Shown: positions 34,091 through 43,006 of the stretch, one piece after another
Layout of the letters: every line of letters starts with the position of its first letter
Position numbering within the stretch: the first letter of the stretch is position 1
DNA from: Haloactinomyces albus
Lineage (GTDB): Bacteria; Actinomycetota; Actinomycetes; Mycobacteriales; Pseudonocardiaceae
Assembly: GCF_031458135.1 (NCBI RefSeq)
Contig: NZ_JAVDXW010000001.1
Location: 1 to 64,000 of the forward strand
Direction of reading: 5' to 3'
Length of the DNA stretch: 64,000 nucleotides
Position numbers and translations under genes: made by a program
Notes under the pieces: generated by a model
Told to the model about the DNA's origin: nothing
Databases searched by the model: none
Seen by the model: the letters and a program-made list of their open reading frames with translations, nothing else

Positions 34091-34789
34091 TCACAGCTGC
34101 TCGCGCACCCCGGCCTCGTTGCCGATACCGACAAGCTGCTGTGCCGTCGGCCCCCGCATCGATGTGCTGCCCATACCCCTGCGCAGCACGGGCAGCACCG
34201 TGCGGCCCCGGACGTCTTCCAGCGCCAGGGCCAGCGCGGCGTACCACGCCAGGGCCAGCAGCACCACGCCCACGATGCCGGATGCCCACCGCACCGACGG
34301 GTCGGTGGTGACCTGGTAGAACCCGCTGAGCAGGAACCGCACCGCGGCGGTGAACAGCACCAGAGCCGGGACGACCTTGCCGAAGGAGGCCGCCAGCGCC
34401 GGAATCACGAGAGCGGCACCGGCGAACAGCAGCAAAGCCCCGACGGCCGCACTGGTGGTCCCGGGCGGGTACAGGAATTTGATAATGCCGGTGGTCAGCC
34501 AGCTCACCGCGAGCACACCCATGCCGGTCGCGGCCGCTGCGTCCCGCGCCAGGAACCCGAAGATCGAGGCGAGCAACTGCAACGGGAACCCGAACAGCGC
34601 CAGGGCCAGCGCCACGGCGTCCGTCTCGGCGGGGGCGAACCACTCCAGTTGCAGCCCGCTGAGCACGGTCGTGGCTCCGCCGAGCGCGAGAAACCCCAGG
34701 GCCATCGGGGAGGCAACCGGCCGCAACACGATCCGGGCCATGGCCGCGTTGTCGCCCGCCGATTGCTGTGCGGCACTCTCGCCGGACAT
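34091..34789 (-). CDS. Six-helix membrane protein, possibly GPR1/FUN34/YaaH-like
   Basis: A 232-residue protein with six hydrophobic helices. The segment ASPMALGFLALGGATTVLSG near residue 26 has the (N/S)P-x-x-LG-F opening of acetate/succinate channels of the GPR1/FUN34/YaaH family, but other family motifs are not clear, so the call is tentative. A polar 35-residue tail follows the last helix (EDVRGRTVLPVLRRG...). AAGGGAAGTGAGG lies upstream of the ATG. No operon partner. Confidence 0.6.
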   Translation of the reverse strand: MSGESAAQQSAGDNAAMARIVLRPVASPMALGFLALGGATTVLSGLQLEWFAPAETDAVALALALFGFPLQLLASIFGFLARDAAAATGMGVLAVSWLTTGIIKFLYPPGTTSAAVGALLLFAGAALVIPALAASFGKVVPALVLFTAAVRFLLSGFYQVTTDPSVRWASGIVGVVLLALAWYAALALALEDVRGRTVLPVLRRGMGSTSMRGPTAQQLVGIGNEAGVREQL

Positions 34790-34947
34790 GCCTCACTTCC
34801 CTTCCGGGCCGATGTCGACCACGGGCACCGCAGCGCAGGCTGCGTGCCATCCTTACTGTGCACCAGCACCGGGCCCACGGCAGCCGGAGGTAGGCTTCCA
34901 CGAGCCCGGGTGATACGGCCACGGCACATCGACAGGAGGCGCAGGCA

Positions 34948-35172
34948 ATGACGGTTCGCAGGCTCGGTTTCCTCGCCGTGCGCACCGCGGTGTTCGTGGC
35001 CGCGGCCTGGGCCATGGCCGTCGGCACCGGATGGGCCATGCCTGCGGTGGTGGCCGTGGCCTTGACCACGGCAGCGCTGGCGGTGCAGCTGGCCGGCATG
35101 GTCTGGCTGCGCCGCAGGCAGCAGGACTCGGTCCCACGAGCCCCGAGCGAGCAGGACTCGGCCAAGCACTAG
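34948..35172 (+). CDS. Small membrane protein (74 aa)
   Basis: Unrecognised. Two helices: VRTAVFVAAAWAMAVGTGWA and PAVVAVALTTAALAVQLAGM, then a charged RRRQQDSVPRAPSEQDSAKH tail. Clear AGGAGG upstream of ATG. It lies between divergent/adjacent genes without a close partner. Confidence 0.65.
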   Translation: MTVRRLGFLAVRTAVFVAAAWAMAVGTGWAMPAVVAVALTTAALAVQLAGMVWLRRRQQDSVPRAPSEQDSAKH

Positions 35173-35323
35173 CCGGACCTGACGGTGACCGCGCCCACCG
35201 TGGTTCCGCCGCAGGCCGGCCAACGGGCAAACGCGCCCGGGATGATCGTTTCGGCGATCGTCGTTGTGGGTAGTCCGACCGTGCATTGACGGCACTGCCA
35301 CCACGAGGAAAGGGTCGCGTTCG

Positions 35324-37279
35324 ATGGCACGCAATCTCGCCCGCAAACTCATCGCCTCGCACCTGGTCGAAGGGGATATGTCGCCGGGTTCGGAGGTGGC
35401 GGTGGCGATCGATCAGACGCTGACCCAGGACGCCACCGGCACACTGGTGATGCAGGAACTCGAGTCGCTGGGGCTGCGCCGGGCCCGCACCGAAGTCAGC
35501 GTGCAGTATGTCGACCACAACATTCTGCAAACCGACGAGAAAAACGCCGAGGACCACGAGTTTCTGCGCTCGGCCGCGCAGCGCTACGGGATCTGGTTTT
35601 CCAAACCCGGAAACGGGGTCTCGCACCCCACGCACATGCAGCGGTTCGGGATTCCGGGCAAGACGATGGTGGGCTCGGATTCGCACACCTGCGCGGCCGG
35701 CTCGCTGGGCATGCTCGCGATCGGTGTGGGCGGGCTGGAGGTGGCCCTGGCCATTGCCGGGCAGCCGCTGCGGATCCGGATGCCCGAAATCTGGGGGGTA
35801 CGGCTGACCGGGGAGCTGCCGCCCTGGGTTTCGGCCAAGGACGTGATCCTGGAGATGCTGCGCCGCCACAGCGTCAAAGGCGGCGTGGGCCGCATCATCG
35901 AATACCACGGTCCCGGCCTGGCCGGACTGTCGGCCATGGACCGCCACGTCATCGCCAACATGGGCGCCGAACTCGGCGCGACCACCACGGTGTTTCCCGC
36001 CGACGAGGCGGTGCGCGAGTTCCTGCGCAGCGAGGAACGCGAGGACGACTTCGTCGCGTTGACCGCCGACGACGACGCCGACTACGACGTCACCGACGAG
36101 ATCGACCTGTCACAGTTGCAGCCGCTGATCGCCGCCCCGTCGGCACCGGACAAGGTCACCCCGGTCAGCGAGGTCAGTGGCACTTCCATCAGCCAGACGG
36201 TCATCGGCTCTTCGGCCAACCCCGGGCTGCGGGACTTCGCCATCGCCGCGGCCATGGTGCGCGGACGCCAGACCAGCGACGCGGTCAGCTTCGACATCAA
36301 CCCCACCTCGCGGGAAATCCTGGAAGATCTCACCCGCATGGGCGCGACCTTCGACCTGATCACCTCGGGTGGGCGCATCCACCAGTCCGGCTGCATGGGC
36401 TGTATCGGCATGGGCCAGGCCCCGGCCGTCGGGCAGAACTCCCTGCGCACCTTTCCCCGCAATTTCCCCGGCCGCTCGGGCACCCCGGAGGACTCGGTGT
36501 GGCTGTGCTCGCCGGAGACCGCCGCAGCCTCGGCGCTGACCGGCACGATCACCGATCCGCGTGTTTTCGCCGAGCAGACCGGAATGGAATATCCGAAACC
36601 GGCCCTGCCCGAGACCGCCTCGGTCAACACCTCCATGCTGCAGGCCCCGCCCGACGAGCAGGAGGCCCTGTCGGTGCAGCCGATCAAGGGGCCCAACATC
36701 TCCGCACTGCCGGAGTTCCCACCACTGCCGCACCGCCTGGAACTGCCGGTGCTGCTCAAGACCGGCGACAACGTCTCCACCGACGAGATCTCCCCGGCCG
36801 GAGCGCGGGCGCTGCCGCTGCGGTCCAACATTCCCGCCCTGGCCGAGTTCACCTTTACCCGCCTGGATGCAACCTACCCGGCCCGGGCGCGGGAGCACCG
36901 TGACTCCGGCGGGCACATGGTCGTCGGCGGGGCCAACTACGGGCAGGGCTCCTCCCGCGAGCATGCTGCGATCACTCCTCGCCACCTCGGTTTGCGCGTG
37001 GCGCTGGCACGGTCGTTCGCCCGGATCCATTGGCAGAACCTCATCAACTTCGGAATCCTGCCCGTGGAGTTCACCGACCCCGGAGACTACGACCGCATCG
37101 AGCAGGGAGACACCCTCGTCTTCGACGAACTGCACGAGATTCTCCCCGCCGGCTCCGAACTCACCGCGCACAACACCACCCGGAAGGAGACCTACCGTCT
37201 CCAGCACCGGCTTTCGCTGCGGCAGGTCCGCGCGGTCCTGGCCGGAGGGCTCATTCCGATGCTGGCCGAGCACGCTTAA
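35324..37279 (+). CDS. Aconitate hydratase (short bacterial putative-aconitase type)
   Basis: A 651-residue iron-sulfur hydratase catalysing citrate/isocitrate interconversion in the TCA cycle. The N-terminal half has DHNILQTDEKNAEDHEFLRS and VGSDSHTCAAGSLGMLAIGV (first cluster Cys). The other two Cys are in HQSGCMGCIGMGQAPAVGQN (about 375-390). The swivel domain near the end carries KTGDNVSTDEISPAG and VVGGANYGQGSSREHAAITP. The size (about 650 versus 900) matches the TIGR01342-type group. ATG 35324 after AGGAAAGGG. It is isolated from other TCA genes; malate dehydrogenase lies 16 kb away. Confidence 0.93.
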   Translation: MARNLARKLIASHLVEGDMSPGSEVAVAIDQTLTQDATGTLVMQELESLGLRRARTEVSVQYVDHNILQTDEKNAEDHEFLRSAAQRYGIWFSKPGNGVSHPTHMQRFGIPGKTMVGSDSHTCAAGSLGMLAIGVGGLEVALAIAGQPLRIRMPEIWGVRLTGELPPWVSAKDVILEMLRRHSVKGGVGRIIEYHGPGLAGLSAMDRHVIANMGAELGATTTVFPADEAVREFLRSEEREDDFVALTADDDADYDVTDEIDLSQLQPLIAAPSAPDKVTPVSEVSGTSISQTVIGSSANPGLRDFAIAAAMVRGRQTSDAVSFDINPTSREILEDLTRMGATFDLITSGGRIHQSGCMGCIGMGQAPAVGQNSLRTFPRNFPGRSGTPEDSVWLCSPETAAASALTGTITDPRVFAEQTGMEYPKPALPETASVNTSMLQAPPDEQEALSVQPIKGPNISALPEFPPLPHRLELPVLLKTGDNVSTDEISPAGARALPLRSNIPALAEFTFTRLDATYPARAREHRDSGGHMVVGGANYGQGSSREHAAITPRHLGLRVALARSFARIHWQNLINFGILPVEFTDPGDYDRIEQGDTLVFDELHEILPAGSELTAHNTTRKETYRLQHRLSLRQVRAVLAGGLIPMLAEHA

Positions 37280-37596
37280 CAGGCCGCTCGGCCGCTCGGC
37301 CGGTTGTGTGCGCAGCGCAAGCCGCCGAGGCCGTTCCCGTGGCCGCCGGTGCGGTCACGGGGACCGACGCCCTCCCCGGTGCACCCCACGGCAATGTCAC
37401 TCGAACGTGTCAGAGCTTGTTGCTGTGACGTGCGGATCCTAGGGTGGAAGTGCGGTTGAGCACACAGCCACGACTATCACCGCCCTGGCGAAGACGCGAG
37501 TCGAACTCGCGAACACATGGCTTGACTAACCGAACGTCGAGCCTGTCCACGCGGCATGTCCGCACGAGCGCCGGCGGCCCTACCGAGGGAGGTAGC
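37280..37596. other. Intergenic with a small hairpin
   Basis: A 317-base gap. It contains CGCGAGT-CGA-ACTCGCG (about 37495-37511), a 7-bp perfect stem whose complement resembles a tRNA T-arm. No complete cloverleaf can be folded. Otherwise it holds the promoter of the STAS gene. Confidence 0.5.
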
Positions 37597-38109
37597 GTGA
37601 TTCTTTCGCACTCGTCTGCGAACTCACCCGCCCAGGGTGGTGACGCGGCGACCGCCCCTCCACGAGACACCCCGCACGCCTCCAGCGCGTTCGTCCCGTC
37701 CCGGCGAGCGCCCGAACACGACCTCAGCAGGGACCGCCAGCGCATCAACCGGTCCCTGCGCCTGCTGGTCGAACGCCCCGTTCCCGGCATCTCGGTGGTG
37801 CGGATGATCGGCGACATCGATCTGGCTTCGGTTTCCCGACTGACCGAACTCGTCCGCCAGCGGTTGGCCGCTGCCGTGCTGAACGCACTGGTCCTGGACC
37901 TCTCCGAAGTTTCCTTCGTCAGCAGCTACGGCCTGGAGTTGCTCCTGCAGGCCCAGCGCCGCGCCGAACAACGCGGCATCACCCTGTATGTGATCGCCGA
38001 ATCCCGCTGCGTGCGCCGACTGTTGGAGGTCACCGACATAACCGGGCGTTTCACCTGTTGTGCCACCGTGGCCGAAGCAGTCGCCCTGGCCCGCACGGAG
38101 TCCCGGTAG
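37597..38109 (+). CDS. STAS-domain anti-sigma-factor antagonist
   Basis: A 170-residue protein. A flexible 60-residue Ser/Pro-rich start leads to a STAS domain at about 65-168: ISVVRMIGDIDLASVSRLTE, ALVLDLSEVSFVSSYGLELL (the Ser-Ser pair is the normal phosphoacceptor position) and AEQRGITLYVIAESRCVRRL. Such proteins counteract anti-sigma kinases, and unphosphorylated forms release a sigma factor. GTG start after GGGAGGT. No kinase or sigma gene adjoins, so its partner lies elsewhere in the genome. Confidence 0.88.
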   Translation: MILSHSSANSPAQGGDAATAPPRDTPHASSAFVPSRRAPEHDLSRDRQRINRSLRLLVERPVPGISVVRMIGDIDLASVSRLTELVRQRLAAAVLNALVLDLSEVSFVSSYGLELLLQAQRRAEQRGITLYVIAESRCVRRLLEVTDITGRFTCCATVAEAVALARTESR

Positions 38110-38215
38110 CGGCCACTTCCGGTTCGCGGCACAACCCGGTGCACGCCCCGACACCCGGAAGACCGCACCGCCCTCGGCGATACCGTGCACGGCACCACAC
38201 TGCCGAGGAGGACAC

Positions 38216-38776
38216 GTGAATACCGACCACACAGCACGAACGAACCGGCCCGATCTCGCTTTCGAAGGCCACGAACCGGACCTGGCCGAACAGGCATGGG
38301 CAGCACCGGGCAGCACCCTGATCGGCCGGGTACGGCTGGCGCACCAGGCCAATGTCTGGTACGGCGCGGTCCTGCGCGCCGATCTGGATACCATCACCAT
38401 CGGAGCCCGCAGCAACATCCAGGACGGCTGTGTCCTGCACGCCGACCCCGGATTCCCCATCACGGTCGGCGACGGCGTCACAGTGGGCCACCGCGCGGTG
38501 CTGCACGGCTGCACAGTCGGGGAGGGGTCGCTGATCGGCATGGGCGCGGTCGTACTCAACGGCACCACGATCGGACAAGGATGCCTCATCGCGGCCGGAG
38601 CGGTGGTGCTGGAAGGAACCGAGATTCCACCGGGATCCCTGGTGGCCGGAACCCCCGCCAAGGTCCGCCGGGACCTCACCGCCGACGAACAGTCCGCCCT
38701 GCACCTGTCGGCGCAGCAGTATGTCGACCTCGCCGACCGGCATCGCCACACCGAATCGCCCCACAGCTCGGAATAA
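38216..38776 (+). CDS. Gamma-class carbonic anhydrase family protein
   Basis: A 186-residue left-handed parallel beta-helix protein. Hexapeptide repeats run through VWYGAVLRADLDTITIGARS, NIQDGCVLHADPGFPITVGD and VTVGHRAVLHGCTVGEGSLI. Metal histidines are in LHAD, VGHRA and LHGC; GMGAVVLNGTTIGQGCLIAA ends the helix. Family members interconvert CO2 and bicarbonate or act as assembly scaffolds. GTG start after GAGGAGGACAC. A terminator-like hairpin follows 27 bases after the stop. Confidence 0.92.
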   Translation: MNTDHTARTNRPDLAFEGHEPDLAEQAWAAPGSTLIGRVRLAHQANVWYGAVLRADLDTITIGARSNIQDGCVLHADPGFPITVGDGVTVGHRAVLHGCTVGEGSLIGMGAVVLNGTTIGQGCLIAAGAVVLEGTEIPPGSLVAGTPAKVRRDLTADEQSALHLSAQQYVDLADRHRHTESPHSSE

Positions 38777-38802
38777 ACCGACGACCTCGCCGAAACGAAG
38801 AC

Positions 38803-38826
38803 GTGGTCACGAAAAATCGTGACCAC
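38803..38826. terminator. Terminator-like hairpin
   Basis: GTGGTCACGA-AAAA-TCGTGACCAC, a perfect 10-bp stem with a 4-nt loop, just after the carbonic anhydrase gene. Confidence 0.65.
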
Positions 38827-38902
38827 AAGTGGTGCCGTGGCCGCACCCGACAGTGTGACCACGGCATCGCCGAAACACGCCTTCCACTGCTGGCGTGAAG
38901 TA

Positions 38903-39022
38903 TCAGCCCTGCACGCGACGCTGGGCCACGTCCGCGGCCCGGGACTGCGGATGCCGCATGACCATGCGTGCCCGCTCCAACTCCCGAGCCAGGTCACCGA
39001 GCCAACGAACCAAACCTGCCAT
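38903..39022 (-). CDS. Tiny basic protein (39 aa)
   Basis: MAGLVRWLGDLARELERARM followed by VMRHPQSRAADVAQRRVQG, an amphipathic basic helix. GGAGGAACGACA precedes the ATG. Too short for a family call. The strong binding site and the clear start and stop favour a real gene, but it could be chance. Confidence 0.45.
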   Translation of the reverse strand: MAGLVRWLGDLARELERARMVMRHPQSRAADVAQRRVQG

Positions 39023-39381
39023 TGTCGTTCCTCCGGCTTTCTGCACCAGGCAAACCGCCCCTGCGACACCGAAAAACACACGTGTTTTCCGCGGGGGAAA
39101 AACAGTGCCTCGCCGGATCCACACGAGCATTTCCACGCCGCATCACCACGGCACCACCGTCACCGGCAAGCACCCACCCGAACAGGAAGGAATGCTCGCC
39201 GCGCACCCGGCCTCACCGCCGACGCCGCCGAAAAAACACCCGGTATCAACCACCGACGAGAACACTTCGGTTTCTCCGCTCCGAGTATCGCCCCGGCCCC
39301 GCACCGCGTTACACCGCCACACGAGCACAGCCACACATCGATGCCGACACCACACCGGACCGGGCAACGTGCCCACCGGCG
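39023..39381. other. No convincing gene
   Basis: About 360 bases between two small reverse-strand genes. Frames are open but low in complexity (His/Thr/Pro-rich), and I see no binding site that supports one. Confidence 0.5.
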
Positions 39382-39642
39382 CTACCCGGGATGAGCACCC
39401 ACCGTGTCCCGCAATTCCTCGGCCATCGACGCTCCCGACTTGCGGGCACAATGCGCACAGCAGAAGAACCGCCCACTGTCTTCCACACCATGCCCGAGAA
39501 TGCGGCACCCACAGTGCTCACACACCGGTGCCAACCTCTGGGCCGCACACTCGAACGAATCGAACACGTGCACATTTCCACCCACGGTGTGAATCTCGAA
39601 GCTCATCCAGTATTCGTTACCGCACACTTCACATGTGGCCAT
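39382..39642 (-). CDS. Small cysteine-rich metal-binding protein
   Basis: An 86-residue protein with nine cysteines. MATCEVCGNEYWMSFEIHTV holds the first CxxC, followed by FECAAQRLAPVCEHCGCRIL and DSGRFFCCAHCARKSGASMA. The MATCEVCGN start and the CEHCGCRI(L)GHG stretch match a small bacterial family often named prokaryotic metallothionein-like or zinc-ribbon. It probably binds zinc or another soft metal. AGGAGGCAGG lies just before the ATG. Divergent from the mannosidase. Confidence 0.75.
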   Translation of the reverse strand: MATCEVCGNEYWMSFEIHTVGGNVHVFDSFECAAQRLAPVCEHCGCRILGHGVEDSGRFFCCAHCARKSGASMAEELRDTVGAHPG

Positions 39643-39834
39643 GGCCTGCCTCCTCACACTGAAGTTACGAAGCATCCAGCATGAAAGCAGGAAACCGGAC
39701 CGGCAACCGCAGACCGGCAACTCCGATCACAGGCGGCGTGGAAACCACGCTCACCACCCCAGCAACGCTCATACTCGAGGCGGCACCGACACCGCCTCGG
39801 GCCCACGCAGCCACAGATCCCCGCGGAGGCTTCG

Positions 39835-42800
39835 ATGCACGACGACCGCACCCTTGTCGAGCACCGCATCGACCGCGTCCTGACCGAACGACTTCGCCCC
39901 GCCCAATACCGGCAATCGACCGGCTGCCGCATCGGAATCGGGCACACCGGTGATCCCGTTCCCGTCGAGCAAGCGCTGCAGGCCGACTACACGCCCGCCG
40001 CCGTCGGCGATACCTGGGGGCCTGCCTGGACCACCACCTGGTTCCGCCTCGAAGCGACCATCCCCACCGCATTCGCCGGCCACCCCGTCGAAGCCCTCCT
40101 CGATCTCGGCTTCGACACCGAACGCCCCGGCTTCCAATGCGAAGCCCTCGTACACGCCGCCCACGGCGAACCCATCAAAGGACTCCACCCCCGCAGCACC
40201 CACATTCCCGTCAGCGCCCACGCCACCGCCGGACAACAACACACCTTCTACATCGAAGCCACCGCCAACCCAGACCTGCTCGGACCCCGCGGTTTCCGCC
40301 CCACCCCACTGGCCGATCCCGCCACCGCCGGGCACCACCCGCTGTACCGGATCGAACGCGCCGAGATCGCCCCGATCGACCACGACGTCGCCGCCCTCGT
40401 CGCCGACATCGACGTGCTCACCCACCTCATGCACACCCTCGATGCCCACACCCCCCGCCGAGGCGAGATCCTGCGCGCCCTGGAACGCATGCTCGACCAT
40501 CTCGACCTGCACGACATCCACACCACCGCCCCCACCGCGCGTACCCACCTCGCCGAGGTCCTCGCCCAACCCGCCCACGCCAGCGCCCACCGCATCTCGG
40601 CCATCGGACACGCCCACATCGACTCCGCCTGGCTATGGCCACTCCGGGAAACCGTGCGCAAGGTCGCCCGCACCGTGGCCAACGTGACCACCCTGATGGA
40701 TCAGCACCCCGACTTCCTGTTCGCCATGTCGCAAGCCCAACAACTCGACTGGCTCAAACAGCACTCTCCGAGTCTGTTCGAACGTGCCCGTACCCACATC
40801 GCAGCAGGTCGGTTCATCCCCGTCGGCAGCATGTGGGTGGAATCCGACACCAACCTGCCCGGCGGCGAAGCCCTGGCCCGCCAACTCGTCCACGGCAAAC
40901 GCTTCTACCTCGACGAATTCGACCTCGAAACCCGCGAGATCTGGCTACCCGACTCCTTCGGCTACAGCGCCGCCCTGCCGCAACTGGCCACCCTCGCCGG
41001 CGCGCACTGGATGCTGACCCAAAAACTGTCCTGGAACCACACCAACCCGTTTCCCCACCACACCTTCTGGTGGGAAGGCATCGACGGAACCCGGCTGTTC
41101 ACCCACTTCCCACCCGTGGACACCTACAACGCCGCACTCACCGGCACCGAACTCGCCCACGCCGGCGCCCACTTCGCCGAACACGGCCACGCCCGCAGAT
41201 CCCTGGTGCCGTTCGGCCACGGCGACGGCGGAGGAGGACCCACCCGGGAAATGCTCGCCCGCGCCGACCGCACCGCCGACCTCGAAGGCTCACCCCGGGT
41301 GCAATTCGAAACCCCCACCGAGTTCTTCCGCGCAGCCCACGCCGAACACACCGACCCGGCCGTGTGGGTCGGCGAGCTGTACCTGGAAGCCCACCGCGGC
41401 ACCTACACCTCCCAAGCAGCCACCAAACGCGGCAACCGCCGCAACGAGCACCTGCTGCGCGAAGCCGAGCTGTGGTGTGCCACCGCCACCATCGCCGGAC
41501 TGGCCGACTACCCCTACGACACCCTCGACAGGCTGTGGAAAACCGTGCTGCTGCACCAGTTCCACGACATCCTGCCCGGAACCTCCATCGCCTGGGTCCA
41601 CCGCGAAGCCACCGAAATCCACCAGCAGGTCACCACCGAACTCACCGACCTCATCGAAGACACCCAACGGCACCTGGCCGCAGCCCCCGGAAACCGCGCG
41701 ATCACCTTCAACGCCGCACCCCACACCCGCCACGGCATCACCGCCCTGGCCGCCGCACCAGCCGAGGCCACCACCACCCCCACCGCCGAGACCCACCACG
41801 ACGGAACCATCACCCTCGACAACGGCCTCCTGCACGTCGCAGTGGACACACGCGGCCTGCTCACCTCCGTATTCGACCGTGCCGCCGACCGTGAACTCCT
41901 CGCCCCGAACAGCAGCGGCAACCTCCTGCAACTACACCCCGACCACCCCAACGCCTGGGACGCCTGGGACATCGACGCGTTCCACCGCCACACCACCCAC
42001 GAGATCACCGACGCCGACAACGTCACCCTCGACGGAACCGGCCCAAGCCCCACCGTGCGCGTACACCGCACCGTCGGAGCCTCCACCATCGTCCAACGCC
42101 TCCACCTGGCCGCAGCAGCACCGCGCGTGAACATCGACACCGACATCGACTGGCACGAATCGGAAAAACTCCTCAAAACAGCCTTCCCGCTGGATGTCCA
42201 CACCGACACCTACACCGCGGAAATCCAATTCGGGCACCTGCACCGACCCACCCACACCAACACCTCCTGGGACGCAGCGAAATTCGAAAACTGCGCGCAC
42301 CGCTGGATCCACCTCGGCGAACCCGACTACGGCATCGCCCTGGTCAACGACGCCACCTACGGCCACGACGTCACCCGCCACCCCCGCCGCGGCGGCGGCA
42401 CCACCACCACCGCACGCCTGTCCCTGCTGCGCGCCCCCCGATTCCCCGACCCCCACACCGACCACGGCAGGCACCGGCTGACCTACGCCCTCATCGCAGG
42501 CGCCGACATCGGCGACGCCATCCGCGAGGGATACCGCACCAACCTGCCCGAACGCACCATCACCGGCACCCACACCGTGGACCCCCTCCTGCACGTCGAC
42601 AACGACAACGTGATCATCGAAGCAATCAAACTCGCCGACGACCGATCCGGTGACGTCATCGCCCGGCTCTACGAATCCCGTGGAGGACGCGCCCGCACCC
42701 GCCTGACCCCCTCGTTCACCCCCGCGAGCATCCTGCGCACCGACCTCCTCGAACGCCCCCTCGACCAGCAGCACACCACCGACGACACAGCAACCCTGCA

Positions 42801-42849
42801 CCTGCGCCCCTTCGAGATCGTCACCCTGCGCCTGACTCGCCCCGACTGA
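39835..42849 (+). CDS. GH38 alpha-mannosidase
   Basis: A 1004-residue glycoside hydrolase. The catalytic domain at about 255-550 has the metal-binding IGHAHIDSAWLWPLRETVRK, the nucleophile Asp in GSMWVESDTNLPGGEALARQ, and WLPDSFGYSAALPQLATLAG, then HQFHDILPGTSIAWVHREAT. Beta-sandwich domains follow (QRLHLAAAAPRVNIDTDIDW, FENCAHRWIHLGEPDYGIAL). No signal peptide, so it is cytoplasmic. It would remove alpha-mannose from oligosaccharides or mannosides. Third codon positions are almost all C, and its codon style is more extreme than neighbours. It is followed by a same-strand MFS transporter 157 bases later. Confidence 0.93.
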   Translation: MHDDRTLVEHRIDRVLTERLRPAQYRQSTGCRIGIGHTGDPVPVEQALQADYTPAAVGDTWGPAWTTTWFRLEATIPTAFAGHPVEALLDLGFDTERPGFQCEALVHAAHGEPIKGLHPRSTHIPVSAHATAGQQHTFYIEATANPDLLGPRGFRPTPLADPATAGHHPLYRIERAEIAPIDHDVAALVADIDVLTHLMHTLDAHTPRRGEILRALERMLDHLDLHDIHTTAPTARTHLAEVLAQPAHASAHRISAIGHAHIDSAWLWPLRETVRKVARTVANVTTLMDQHPDFLFAMSQAQQLDWLKQHSPSLFERARTHIAAGRFIPVGSMWVESDTNLPGGEALARQLVHGKRFYLDEFDLETREIWLPDSFGYSAALPQLATLAGAHWMLTQKLSWNHTNPFPHHTFWWEGIDGTRLFTHFPPVDTYNAALTGTELAHAGAHFAEHGHARRSLVPFGHGDGGGGPTREMLARADRTADLEGSPRVQFETPTEFFRAAHAEHTDPAVWVGELYLEAHRGTYTSQAATKRGNRRNEHLLREAELWCATATIAGLADYPYDTLDRLWKTVLLHQFHDILPGTSIAWVHREATEIHQQVTTELTDLIEDTQRHLAAAPGNRAITFNAAPHTRHGITALAAAPAEATTTPTAETHHDGTITLDNGLLHVAVDTRGLLTSVFDRAADRELLAPNSSGNLLQLHPDHPNAWDAWDIDAFHRHTTHEITDADNVTLDGTGPSPTVRVHRTVGASTIVQRLHLAAAAPRVNIDTDIDWHESEKLLKTAFPLDVHTDTYTAEIQFGHLHRPTHTNTSWDAAKFENCAHRWIHLGEPDYGIALVNDATYGHDVTRHPRRGGGTTTTARLSLLRAPRFPDPHTDHGRHRLTYALIAGADIGDAIREGYRTNLPERTITGTHTVDPLLHVDNDNVIIEAIKLADDRSGDVIARLYESRGGRARTRLTPSFTPASILRTDLLERPLDQQHTTDDTATLHLRPFEIVTLRLTRPD

Positions 42850-43006
42850 CCCCACCGCGCCCTCCGACACTCTCGAGCACCCACACCGAATACGACCTCC
42901 GCACAACGACTGCGGAGGTCAACGCCACAACAAGGCGATTTCGCCACCCCCGAACCAGTACCCTGAAACACGCACCGACCGACCCGAGCCCGATGGGGGA
43001 CACCTC

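Noticed and set aside
37488-37560. tRNA-like T-arm on the minus strand near a CCA
   Set aside because: The stem-loop GCGAGTTCGACTCGC resembles a T-arm, but no matching acceptor, D or anticodon arms could be paired, and the T-stem has a mismatch in canonical register. At best a relic.
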